A DNA stretch of 14,048 nt from an uncultured bacterium (GTDB lineage Bacteria > Actinomycetota > Coriobacteriia > Coriobacteriales > Coriobacteriaceae): positions 1 through 14,048 of the forward strand of contig CAJMOL010000017.1 of NCBI GenBank assembly GCA_905215095.1, read 5' to 3'. Shown here piece by piece: positions 5,632-13,465 of this stretch (positions within the stretch are counted from its first letter, which is position 1; every line of letters begins with the position of its first letter). Below the pieces are notes generated by a model, which ran no database searches, was not told the origin of the DNA, and was given only the letters and a program-made list of their open reading frames with translations. A program made the position numbers and the translations under genes.

Positions 5632-5659
5632 ACTCGAGGCATCAAACGATGCCTCGAGT
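5632..5659 (-). other. Perfect 12-bp hairpin between relA and the MBL gene
   Basis: ACTCGAGGCATC and GATGCCTCGAGT are separated by a four-base loop. On the transcribed minus strand the stem is followed by TCTATAGAGAGG rather than a T-tract, so it is not a canonical terminator. It ends about 20 nt before the MBL start and could be a partial terminator, an mRNA processing or stabilising site, or a repeat. Confidence 0.6.
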
Positions 5660-5695
5660 GTAGCGAATATTGATAATGTGGCGCGTTCGTCGCGA

Positions 5696-8056
5696 CTAAA
5701 CGCGGCGCTTAAGCTGGGCTCCACCCTCGCCGGGCATCAGGCGGCGTGCGTCGTAGACCGAGTCAACGCTGCTGATAGAGGCCAGCAGCGGATCCAGACC
5801 ACTCGCATCCGAGATCTCGACCATAAAGCGCAGGGTTGCAATACCCTCGCGGTTGGTCGACGTGGCGGCAGAAAGGATATTGCCGCCCGCATCGCCAATG
5901 GCAATGGTGACATCCTTGAGCAGGCCCATGCGGTCCAGGCACTCGACCACGATCTCGACCTGGAAGAGGGTGTCGGCTGCGCCGTCCCACTCCACTTCGA
6001 TCATGCGCTCGGGATGCTCCATAAGACCCTTGACGTTGGGGCAGTTGGCGCGATGCACCGAAACGCCACGACCGCGCGTGATGAAGCCGACGATATCGTC
6101 GCCCGTCACCGGATTGCAGCAATGCGCCAGACGGACCAGCAGGCCGCTGTTGCTCTCGCCCTTGACGATAATGCCGTTGCTGGCGCTCTTGCCACGCTTT
6201 TGCGGCTTGCGGTTGGAGCCGCGGGCAGGCTGCTTGACGACCTCGGCAATGGCTTCGGTCTTGGTGAGCTGCTCCTCGGGCTTGGGGTCCAAGATTTGCT
6301 CGACCTTGTTACCCACAGCGCGCGGGGCAACCTTGCCGGCGCCGACGGCGGCAAACAGGTCCTCGAGCTGCTTGTAGTTAAACTGCTCCGCCACGGCGTT
6401 GAGCGCACGCGTGGATCGCGGCGTAGAGATGCCATACCCGCGCTTGCGCAGGTCCTTGGCCAGTATATCGCGGCCGGCAGCAGCGTCATCGTCTTTGGTC
6501 GCGGCGGCGAAATAACGGCGAATCTTTGACTTGGCGGAAGGTGTCTTAACGATCTTGAGCCAATCACGCGACGGCTTGGAACTCTTGTTGGTCAGGATCT
6601 CGACACGGTCGCCCGTCTTGATCTCGTGCGTGAGCGGGGCCACCGCACCGTTGATCTTAGCGCCGACGCAGTGGTTGCCCACCTCGGTGTGAACGGCATA
6701 GGCAAAGTCGAGCGGCGTGGAGCCGGCACGAAGCGCCATGACCTCGCCCTTGGGCGTAAAGACAAAAATCTCCTGGTCAAACAAGTCGACCTTCAGCGAG
6801 TGCAGGTATTCCTTAGCGTCGGTGATCTCGTCAGACGCCGCCCAATCGAGCGAATGTTTGAGCCAGTTAATCTGGTCGTCCAGACGCTGGGCATCATTGG
6901 TCTTAGACGCAGACGATCCGCCCGATTTCTTATAGAGCCAGTGGGCGGCAATGCCGTACTCGGCCTGCTCATGCATCTCATAGGTTCGAATCTGAATCTC
7001 GAGCGGACGAGCCGTGGGACCGATAACCGTCGTGTGGAGCGACTGGTAGTTATTGACCTTGGGCATGGCGATATAGTCTTTAAAGCGACCGGGCATGGGG
7101 TGCCACAGCGTATGCACCGCGCCGAGCGTGGAGTAGCAATCGCGCACCGAATGGGTGATGACGCGCAGCGCCACCAGGTCGTAGATCTCGGAGAATTCCT
7201 TGCCCTTGCGCTTCATCTTTTGGTAGATGGACCAATAGTGCTTGGAACGGCCGTTGATCTGGAAGCCTTCCAGGCCAATGCGGTTGAGCTCGTCGGTGAG
7301 CGTCTTGATGGTCTCGGCCAGATAGCGCTCGCGAACCTCGCGCGACTCAGCCACCATGCGCGCAATGCGCTGGTAGGCATCGGGCTCCAGGTAGAAGAAG
7401 GACAGGTCCTCGAGCTCCCACTTAATGGAGCTCATGCCCAGGCGGTCGGCCAGGGGCGCATACACGTCCATGGTCTCGCGGGCCTTAAACAGGCGACGGT
7501 CCTCGCGCAGAGCTGCAAGGGTGCGCATGTTGTGCAGACGGTCGGCAAGCTTAACGATAATGACGCGGATGTCCTTGGACATGGCGAGGAACATCTTGCG
7601 CAGCGTAAGCGCCTGCTTCTCGTCCATGCTATCGACTTCGATGTTGGTGAGCTTGGTCACGCCATCGACGAGCTCGGCCACCGTATCGCCAAACAGACCG
7701 GAAACATCGGCGAGCGAGGTCTCGGTATCCTCGACGGTATCGTGCAGCAGCGCGGCGCACACCACATCGCAGTCCATCTTGAGGTCGGCCAGAATGATAG
7801 CCACCTCGACGGGATGGTTGATGTACATCTCACCCGAGCGCCGCTTTTGGTTGCAGTGCTTCTCGGCAGCAAAGCAATAAGCCTGCTCCACCTTGGAGAA
7901 GTCATCCTCATTCATATATTTGAGGCACAGGCGCTCCAGCTTGTCGTAGCTGTCCGCCATAATCTCGGGCGGCAGCTCATCGGCATGCTTATAGTGCTCC
8001 ATCTCCGAGAACGGTTGGAGGGTGGAATCATGGGCGGTACGGGCTGCGGCATCCAT
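5696..8056 (-). CDS. relA: Bifunctional (p)ppGpp synthetase/hydrolase (RelA/SpoT homologue)
   Basis: Encodes a 786-residue long RSH enzyme, which makes and degrades the stringent-response alarmone (p)ppGpp. Domains in order: HD hydrolase with His67, HDTVED at 105-110 and KLADRLHNMRTL at 169-180, so the metal site appears intact; synthetase with GRFKDYIA and YQSLHTTV (337-344); TGS at about 428-490; conserved-Cys region LAHCCNPVTGDDIVGF (643-658) to NCPN; C-terminal ACT at about 697-775. The basic KMKRKGKEF before YDLVALR fits bifunctional Rel rather than synthetase-only RelA. AAGGGGA precedes ATG 8056. It starts 15 bp after recJ, so translation and transcription are probably linked. The gene name 'rel' would be equally proper. 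Confidence 0.96.
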   Translation of the reverse strand: MDAAARTAHDSTLQPFSEMEHYKHADELPPEIMADSYDKLERLCLKYMNEDDFSKVEQAYCFAAEKHCNQKRRSGEMYINHPVEVAIILADLKMDCDVVCAALLHDTVEDTETSLADVSGLFGDTVAELVDGVTKLTNIEVDSMDEKQALTLRKMFLAMSKDIRVIIVKLADRLHNMRTLAALREDRRLFKARETMDVYAPLADRLGMSSIKWELEDLSFFYLEPDAYQRIARMVAESREVRERYLAETIKTLTDELNRIGLEGFQINGRSKHYWSIYQKMKRKGKEFSEIYDLVALRVITHSVRDCYSTLGAVHTLWHPMPGRFKDYIAMPKVNNYQSLHTTVIGPTARPLEIQIRTYEMHEQAEYGIAAHWLYKKSGGSSASKTNDAQRLDDQINWLKHSLDWAASDEITDAKEYLHSLKVDLFDQEIFVFTPKGEVMALRAGSTPLDFAYAVHTEVGNHCVGAKINGAVAPLTHEIKTGDRVEILTNKSSKPSRDWLKIVKTPSAKSKIRRYFAAATKDDDAAAGRDILAKDLRKRGYGISTPRSTRALNAVAEQFNYKQLEDLFAAVGAGKVAPRAVGNKVEQILDPKPEEQLTKTEAIAEVVKQPARGSNRKPQKRGKSASNGIIVKGESNSGLLVRLAHCCNPVTGDDIVGFITRGRGVSVHRANCPNVKGLMEHPERMIEVEWDGAADTLFQVEIVVECLDRMGLLKDVTIAIGDAGGNILSAATSTNREGIATLRFMVEISDASGLDPLLASISSVDSVYDARRLMPGEGGAQLKRRV

Positions 8057-8071
8057 CGAGGTCCCCTTCCC

Positions 8072-11000
8072 CTAGGCCCGTGGTACGATCGGGCGGTTAA
8101 CTTTGGCTAGCATATCAGAAGCGCACGAATCGAGCGCCCAGCTCCGGAAAGCCGAGAACTCCATGCGCGAGCGCAGACCCTCCAAATAGCGGATTGACCT
8201 GCTCAATTGCACACGGCCGGGGTTTTCGGCCATCGCGATGCGACGGGTGTCGTCAAACCCCGAAACGCGACAGAAACCAAGCTCTTCGAAGATCCCCAGG
8301 CCGCTTTCCACCGAGCGCTCGTCGACCGGCGTGCGAGCATCGATAGCAAGACACATCTGCGCGATGTCGATATCGCTCGCACTAAACGAATCGTCTCCGG
8401 TCTTGCCGCGGTTGGAGCGCCACATAGTCTGCAACGCTCGATAGAGTGTGACGAGCTCGTCGCGCTCGGGCGCGTAGCAGTCGAGCAGGCGCTCGTTAAT
8501 GCGGGCGTCACGCGACGAATAGAGCAGGTGAATCACGGCGGGTTGTCCATCGCGACCGGCGCGTCCGCTCATCTGGTTGAACTCGATGGCGCCAAACGGC
8601 ATGTGGTAGAGCACAACATGGCGGATATCGGGCAGGTTCACGCCCTCACCGAAGGCCGAGGTCGAAACGATGCAGCTGAGGCTTCCATCACGAAACGCTT
8701 CCTCGACACGGCGACGATCGGAGCGCGCAAGCCCCGCGTTATAGAACGCGATGCGAGTCGCGCAATCGGGTACCCGCTTGCGCAGCGTCTTAGCAAGCGC
8801 CACGGACTGGTCGCGCGAGTTGACGTAGATGACGGTCTTCTCCCCCGTCGCCACGATTGACACCAGGCGGTTTTCGCGGCTCGCAAGGTCGCGGTCGTCC
8901 TCGAGCTGCAAGTTCTCGCGCACGGTCTCGTCGACCACCGTGCGGGTAATCGGTAGCACGCGGGCGAGCTCGGCCACAACCGGAGCCGTTGCGGTGGCAG
9001 TCGCGGCCAGAACGACCGGGTCGCCCAGGGCCCTGAGGATATCGGGCATGTCAAGATAGGCGCTGCGGTCGCCGCCCTTGGCAAGACCGGCATGATGCGC
9101 CTCATCGATAACGACAAAACCGATGCGGCCCGAACGCGCAAAGCGGTCGCGGTGAATGGACAGGAACTCGGGCGTCGTGAGCACGATGCCGGTGCGGCCC
9201 GATGCCAAGCCGGCAAACACGTCATCGCGCGCCGCCTCCACGGTCTCGCCGGTCAGCACGCCTACGCCAATGCCGAGCGCGGCCATCGTCGACGAGAGGT
9301 GATAGGCCTGGTCGGCAACGAGCGCGCGCAGCGGATAGACAAAGATGCTCGCACGCCCGCGAAGGACCGCCTCGCGCGCGGCATGTACATGGAAGATAAG
9401 AGACTTGCCGCGCCCCGTTCCCATAACAGCCAGAACACTTTGGTGATCGGCCAGGGCATCGAGCGCCTCGACCTGCGCGCGGTACGGCTGGTTCGAGCCG
9501 ATAAAGCTATGGATAAGCGAGCGCGTCAGCTCGGTATAGGAAAGCTGGGCGAGCGTTTGGCGCTTTCGGGACTCCAGACGAAGACCGGCGTCCGCAGGCT
9601 CCACGCCGCGGCGAAGCTCACATGCCGGGTCGTCAACGCTAGGCGCCGTGGTATCGCGGACCAAGACATCCTTGATCATGAGCTTTGGCTTTACGCGACC
9701 TTGCCAATGCTCGGCCACGGCCTCGAACACCAAATCGACGGCGCTATCGCAATTGATGAGCTTATCGATCTGCGGCACGCGGAACATAATGGCCGGCACA
9801 CTCGCGGCGCCATCGGTCGCCACGAAGCGCATGTGCTCGCCGGTTTTGCCAACCACGGCTCGGTCGCACATTGTCACGCCCTCGGCCGCCAACAGCGGCA
9901 CCTTGTTGCCCTGGCCAAACGGCTCAAGACGGGAGATCTGCTCGATGGTCTCAATATTCAGCTCGGAGAGGTCAACGGTGGCGGCAACCTCGTCGGTGTC
10001 CTCAAAGTCCTCGGCGGGAAGCTCGGACAGCACGGCGGAAAGACGACGACGGAACTCGTCGAGCTTGGATGCCTCGATGGTCACGCCCACCGCACCCGCA
10101 TGCCCGCCGCGACGAATCAGCAGATCGGAGCAGCGCTCGACGGCGTCGAACAGGTTGACTTTGCCCACCGAGCGACCCGAACCGCGCGCGATACCGTCTT
10201 CGATCGAGAACAGCAGCGCCGGCACGTGATAACGGTTGGTCAGGCGGCTCGCCACGATACCCTTGACGCCCTCGTGCCAGCCCTCGCCACCCACGACGAT
10301 TGCACGACCGCCATCATAGGTCTCCTCGACCTTTGCCATGGCATCGCGTGTGAGCTCGGCCTCGATCTCGCGGCGCTGACGGTTGATCTCCTCGAGCTCG
10401 GCCGCCAGAGCGCTTGCCTCGATAGGATCGCGGGCAAGCAGCAGGTCGAGTGCCAGCTTGGGATCGGCCATGCGGCCGGCGGCGTTCAAGCGGGGAATGA
10501 GCGAAAACGACAGGCCATCGGCCGTAATGGTAGAAAGGTCGGCCTTGGCAAGTGCGGCAAGCGCGATATAGCCGGGACGGGCCGTCACGCGCATCTGCTG
10601 GATGCCCTCGGCGACCAGTGCGCGGTTCTCGGGCGTCAGCGGCATCATGTCGGACACGGTGCCCAGCGCCGCAACCTCGATCAGCGAACGCCAATACGAC
10701 GGCTTGCCCAAACGCTCGCCCAGGACTTGCACCAGCTTGAGCGCCACGCCGGCACCGGCAAGCTCGCGCGAGGGACCCTCGTCCTCGAGCTTAGGGTCGG
10801 TCAGGGGCACGCCCTGCGGCACCTGGTCGGACGGCTCGTGATGGTCCGTGACCACCAAATCGATCCCCAGGCTCTCCAGATAGGAGACCTCTTCCTTGGC
10901 GGCAATACCGTTATCGACGGTCACGATCAGCTGGGGGCGAGCGAGCTCGTTAACGCGGTCGAGCGCCGCTCGCGAAAGACCGTAGCCCTCGTCAAAGCGA

Positions 11001-11359
11001 TGCGGAATAAACGGCGTGACGTTGGCGCCAAACGTGCGCAGCGCCTCGGTCAACAGGCAGGTCGACGTAATACCGTCAACGTCAAAATCGCCAAAGACGG
11101 CGATGCGCTCATGGCTGCGAACAGCGCGCTCAACGCGGTCGGCAACGACCGCCATGCCCGGAATAACGAGCGGGTCGGCCCAGTCGCGATCGAGCGAAGG
11201 CGTCAAAAACAGCTGGCCTTCCTCGATGGATGTAATGCCGTGCGCAACCATAATGCGCGCCACCAGCCCGGGTATGCCCAGGCCAGCCGAAAGCTCCTTT
11301 TCGAGCCCGGGGTTTTGCTGAGCGACCGCCCAACGATGCGTCGTCTTAAGCGATGACAT
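8072..11359 (-). CDS. recJ: RecJ exonuclease fused to a RecQ-like SF2 helicase
   Basis: One uninterrupted ORF of 1095 residues, about twice the usual RecJ length. The N-terminal half is RecJ, a 5'-3' single-strand DNA exonuclease: GDFDVDG (90-96), VTDHHE (DHH at 172-174), PRLNAAGRMADP, DHHA1-type RRGGHAGAVG (about 416-425), then an OB-like region to about 570. The C-terminal half is a superfamily 2 helicase: Walker A GTGRGKS (647-653), DEAH (752-755), ATATATAP (786-793), GEGVNLPD and QMSGRAGRDGQ (929-939, arginine finger motif). RecQ normally unwinds DNA for RecJ in repair, so a helicase-nuclease in one chain makes sense. No RQC zinc cluster or HRDC domain is evident. Start: GTG 11404 lacks a proper site, and RecJ similarity begins after ATG 11359 (THRWAVAQQNPG). 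relA follows at 15 bp. Confidence 0.93.
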   Translation of the reverse strand: MSSLKTTHRWAVAQQNPGLEKELSAGLGIPGLVARIMVAHGITSIEEGQLFLTPSLDRDWADPLVIPGMAVVADRVERAVRSHERIAVFGDFDVDGITSTCLLTEALRTFGANVTPFIPHRFDEGYGLSRAALDRVNELARPQLIVTVDNGIAAKEEVSYLESLGIDLVVTDHHEPSDQVPQGVPLTDPKLEDEGPSRELAGAGVALKLVQVLGERLGKPSYWRSLIEVAALGTVSDMMPLTPENRALVAEGIQQMRVTARPGYIALAALAKADLSTITADGLSFSLIPRLNAAGRMADPKLALDLLLARDPIEASALAAELEEINRQRREIEAELTRDAMAKVEETYDGGRAIVVGGEGWHEGVKGIVASRLTNRYHVPALLFSIEDGIARGSGRSVGKVNLFDAVERCSDLLIRRGGHAGAVGVTIEASKLDEFRRRLSAVLSELPAEDFEDTDEVAATVDLSELNIETIEQISRLEPFGQGNKVPLLAAEGVTMCDRAVVGKTGEHMRFVATDGAASVPAIMFRVPQIDKLINCDSAVDLVFEAVAEHWQGRVKPKLMIKDVLVRDTTAPSVDDPACELRRGVEPADAGLRLESRKRQTLAQLSYTELTRSLIHSFIGSNQPYRAQVEALDALADHQSVLAVMGTGRGKSLIFHVHAAREAVLRGRASIFVYPLRALVADQAYHLSSTMAALGIGVGVLTGETVEAARDDVFAGLASGRTGIVLTTPEFLSIHRDRFARSGRIGFVVIDEAHHAGLAKGGDRSAYLDMPDILRALGDPVVLAATATATAPVVAELARVLPITRTVVDETVRENLQLEDDRDLASRENRLVSIVATGEKTVIYVNSRDQSVALAKTLRKRVPDCATRIAFYNAGLARSDRRRVEEAFRDGSLSCIVSTSAFGEGVNLPDIRHVVLYHMPFGAIEFNQMSGRAGRDGQPAVIHLLYSSRDARINERLLDCYAPERDELVTLYRALQTMWRSNRGKTGDDSFSASDIDIAQMCLAIDARTPVDERSVESGLGIFEELGFCRVSGFDDTRRIAMAENPGRVQLSRSIRYLEGLRSRMEFSAFRSWALDSCASDMLAKVNRPIVPRA

Positions 11360-11411
11360 AGGCGCCCACCCCCGATAGGGGCAGGTCGCCGCGATACCTC
11401 TCACGGTTCAT
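11346..11411 (-). CDS. Possible 21-residue leader ORF overlapping the recJ start
   Basis: ATG 11411 begins a 21-codon ORF (MNRERYRG... VIA) with the best ribosome site in the region, AGAGGA about 9 nt upstream. Its TAA (11348-11346) lies 11 nt inside recJ, downstream of the recJ ATG at 11359, in another frame. This arrangement is typical of translational coupling, and the recJ ATG itself has only a G-rich, poorly placed site. It could instead be chance. Confidence 0.35.
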   Translation of the reverse strand: MNRERYRGDLPLSGVGAYVIA

Positions 11412-11467
11412 AGCGATGAGTCCTCTGTGTATGCCCGCTTCGGCAGGCAGATCTGTTGAACGGATTT

Positions 11468-11473
11468 ATTATA
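11468..11473 (-). promoter_or_regulatory. -10 element of the recJ-relA-MBL promoter
   Basis: The minus strand carries a perfect TATAAT hexamer about 55 nt upstream of the leader ORF. The -35 region around 11491-11497 (GATTTG) is weak. It is the only strong promoter seen upstream of recJ. Confidence 0.5.
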
Positions 11474-11538
11474 CCGTGCAGCGCGGACGCAAATCGCCGC
11501 AGCACGCCGCGGTTTCGGTAAACGATGCCGGTAATACC

Positions 11539-11553
11539 CTCGAAATATTCGAG
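11539..11553. promoter_or_regulatory. Palindrome in the divergent recJ/transporter intergenic region
   Basis: CTCGAA-ATA-TTCGAG is a perfect 6-bp inverted repeat with a 3-bp centre, a typical size for a dimeric repressor site. It is about 80 bp from recJ's -10 and about 85 bp before the transporter ATG. No consensus for a known regulator was recognised. Confidence 0.3.
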
Positions 11554-11635
11554 CGTTTCTGACGCACGGACGCACGCGAGCGTCTAGCATATCCATTCAA
11601 AACGGATTCACGAGCAAAGGGAGTCACAAGAGTAT

Positions 11636-12634
11636 ATGAAGCAATGGGTTGGACTGGGCAAGTTTCTCGCGGGGCACATGCAGGTCATCGTTCCGATTTG
11701 CGTGGCGCTCGGCGTGCTCTTTCCCCAGCAGATCGGCGTTCTCAAGCCCATCGTTCCCACCTTGTTTGCCTTTATGACATTTCAAGGCGCGCTAAGCAAC
11801 ACCTTTCACCAGGTGGCTGATGTGTTCCATCGTCCGCTGCACCTGGTCTTGGCGTTGCTCGTCTCGGCGGTGCTTATCCCTATCGCAGCCTATGCCATGG
11901 GATCGTTATTCTTTGGTTCCAACCCCAACCTTGTCTGCGGCATCGTGCTCGAGTACAGCGTACCCGTGGCAGTCACTGCCTTTATGTGGATCAGCATGTT
12001 CGGCGGCAACGGCCCGCTCGCGCTCACCATCATCCTGACGTCCTCGGTCATCTCACCTGTGACGATTCCTCTCACGCTCAAGCTCCTGCTGGGCGCCACC
12101 GTCTCGATCGACGTGCCGAGCATGATGCAGAATATGGCCTTTATGATCGCCATACCCGCCGTGCTCGGTATCGTCATTAACGAACTCACGCGCGGCTGGG
12201 GCCACGAGAAACTCTCCCCCGCGCTCTCGCCCGCCTGCAAGTTCATGATGATGGGCGTCATCGCTTCCAACTCCACCGCCATGAGCGAGTACGTGCTGCA
12301 CATGAATGTTGAGCGCTTGGAAGTCGCCCTCTTTATCCTGGTGTTCGCCATCAGCGGCTTTATCATCGGCGTCCTAATCGCCCGGGCCCTGCACCTGCCG
12401 TATAGCGAGACGACCACCATGTGCTTTACCTGCGGCATGCGTAACATCTCTTCGGGCGCCGTCATCGCCACACAGTACTTTCCCGGCGAGGTCGTGTTCC
12501 CCGTCATGTGCGGAACGCTATTTCAACAAGTGCTGGCCTCGATTATCGGGCATCTCTTTGAGCGCCTAACCGGCGAGGAGCGCGCCAAACAGCGCAAGCG
12601 GGTCAAGGCCGGCCGCGACGCGATGGCACGCTAG
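11636..12634 (+). CDS. BASS-family (bile acid:sodium symporter-like) transporter
   Basis: Encodes 332 residues with about nine to ten hydrophobic segments and a basic C-terminal tail, matching the bile acid:sodium symporter/SBF fold of inner-membrane Na+-coupled carriers. Family-like elements are FAFMTFQGAL near 44-53, LEYSVPVAVTAF near 105-116 and GMRNISSGAVIA at 267-278, which aligns with the conserved GxRN crossover motif. Members carry bile acids, pantoate or other organic anions, so the substrate is unknown; bile acid transport in a gut-type bacterium is tempting but unproven. GGGAG lies about 12 nt before ATG 11636, somewhat far, and no better start is available. It is the only plus-strand gene and stands alone, converging on the DUF4931 gene 30 bp away; no T-rich terminator was found between them. 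Confidence 0.88.
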   Translation: MKQWVGLGKFLAGHMQVIVPICVALGVLFPQQIGVLKPIVPTLFAFMTFQGALSNTFHQVADVFHRPLHLVLALLVSAVLIPIAAYAMGSLFFGSNPNLVCGIVLEYSVPVAVTAFMWISMFGGNGPLALTIILTSSVISPVTIPLTLKLLLGATVSIDVPSMMQNMAFMIAIPAVLGIVINELTRGWGHEKLSPALSPACKFMMMGVIASNSTAMSEYVLHMNVERLEVALFILVFAISGFIIGVLIARALHLPYSETTTMCFTCGMRNISSGAVIATQYFPGEVVFPVMCGTLFQQVLASIIGHLFERLTGEERAKQRKRVKAGRDAMAR

Positions 12635-12664
12635 ACTGTCCGCATTGCGCGGGCGTTAGCCTTG

Positions 12665-13462
12665 CTATACGAGCGTTTCCAGATGCGCGCGTAGGCGCTC
12701 AGCATCGATATCGAGCGTGGTCTCGGCATTGACCTGGGCCAGACGATAGCCCACAAAGTAGGGCGATACCACCCAACGTGGCAGCACCTTGGCAATGGTC
12801 CGGCCGTCCATGTGGTAGAAGAACAAGTTGTACGACTCCGCGCGACCGCCATGGTGCTCGTGCAGGATATAGCGCAGGGCCACCTGAATCGCATCGGCAA
12901 ACAGGTCCGCTTCGACTTGGTCGCGGGCATCATCGCTGGCAGCGATTCCCTGTAGAGCCGAGACGTTGACCTCAAAGAATCCCATGATCGGCTCGGTTGA
13001 GATATTGACCGAGATTCTCCCCTGCTGCCAGACATTGATGCCTTCGAAATTGGCGGAAGTCAGCGAAGCATAGCCGTCTTCCTGCTCCAAACCCACAATC
13101 TGCATGTGTGGGTGGACGAGGCTGCCGCCCGAAAGCGGGCCTTTGTTCTTGTACATGAGCACACTGTAGTACTGTTGGGAATCAATCATCTGCTGCCAAC
13201 AGCCCAGGGCAAACCGCATCACATGATGCAGCTCATCCGGTTCATAGGTCACCAAGTCGGCGTCGTGATTGGCCGACTCGATCAATACGGTCTGACGGGT
13301 GGCCCGCAAGGTCTTGAACTTATTCTCGAGCCAGATGCAGTCACCATCGCGCTGGATGATGTTGGCGAGCCCCTCCGTGTCGCAAAAGGGGCACGCGGTG
13401 CCAGGGCGACGATTATCGTCGGGCTTGCCGCTCGCCTGCTGAACGTCAAATACCAGCGCCAC
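12665..13462 (-). CDS. DUF4931/GalT-like (HIT superfamily) protein
   Basis: Encodes 265 residues resembling galactose-1-phosphate uridylyltransferase-like members of the HIT superfamily, grouped in my memory as DUF4931. The visible signatures are CPFC at 24-27 (likely half of a zinc site), ENKFKTL near 46-52, and SLVHPHMQI with HPHMQ at 117-121, the HxHxQ nucleotide-binding/catalytic motif of GalT. Such proteins transfer or hydrolyse nucleoside phosphates, but the substrate is not known. No signal peptide. The start is GTG 13462 with GGAGGT 7 nt upstream, and that site is part of the last codons of cutC, so the two are tightly coupled (3 bp gap). A GalT role in galactose use is less likely because no galK or galE is nearby and the protein is shorter. 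Confidence 0.8.
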   Translation of the reverse strand: MALVFDVQQASGKPDDNRRPGTACPFCDTEGLANIIQRDGDCIWLENKFKTLRATRQTVLIESANHDADLVTYEPDELHHVMRFALGCWQQMIDSQQYYSVLMYKNKGPLSGGSLVHPHMQIVGLEQEDGYASLTSANFEGINVWQQGRISVNISTEPIMGFFEVNVSALQGIAASDDARDQVEADLFADAIQVALRYILHEHHGGRAESYNLFFYHMDGRTIAKVLPRWVVSPYFVGYRLAQVNAETTLDIDAERLRAHLETLV

Positions 13463-13465
13463 GGG

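Noticed and set aside
5087..6529. 480-codon plus-strand ORF
   Set aside because: Antisense to the MBL gene and relA; spans two real genes and their intergenic hairpin.
6626..8110. 494-codon plus-strand ORF
   Set aside because: Antisense to relA, whose domains are complete and unambiguous; no ribosome site or family motif.
9092..11356. 754-codon plus-strand ORF
   Set aside because: Exactly antisense to the recJ-helicase gene; composition rich in R, A, G, H and no recognisable motif. A shadow of GC-rich coding sequence.
11360..11404. GTG start for RecJ adding 15 residues
   Set aside because: No usable ribosome site before GTG 11404, and the added residues are out of keeping with RecJ N-termini, which begin near THRW.
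11890..12507. 205-codon minus-strand ORF
   Set aside because: Antisense to the BASS transporter, which has clear membrane segments; no support of its own.
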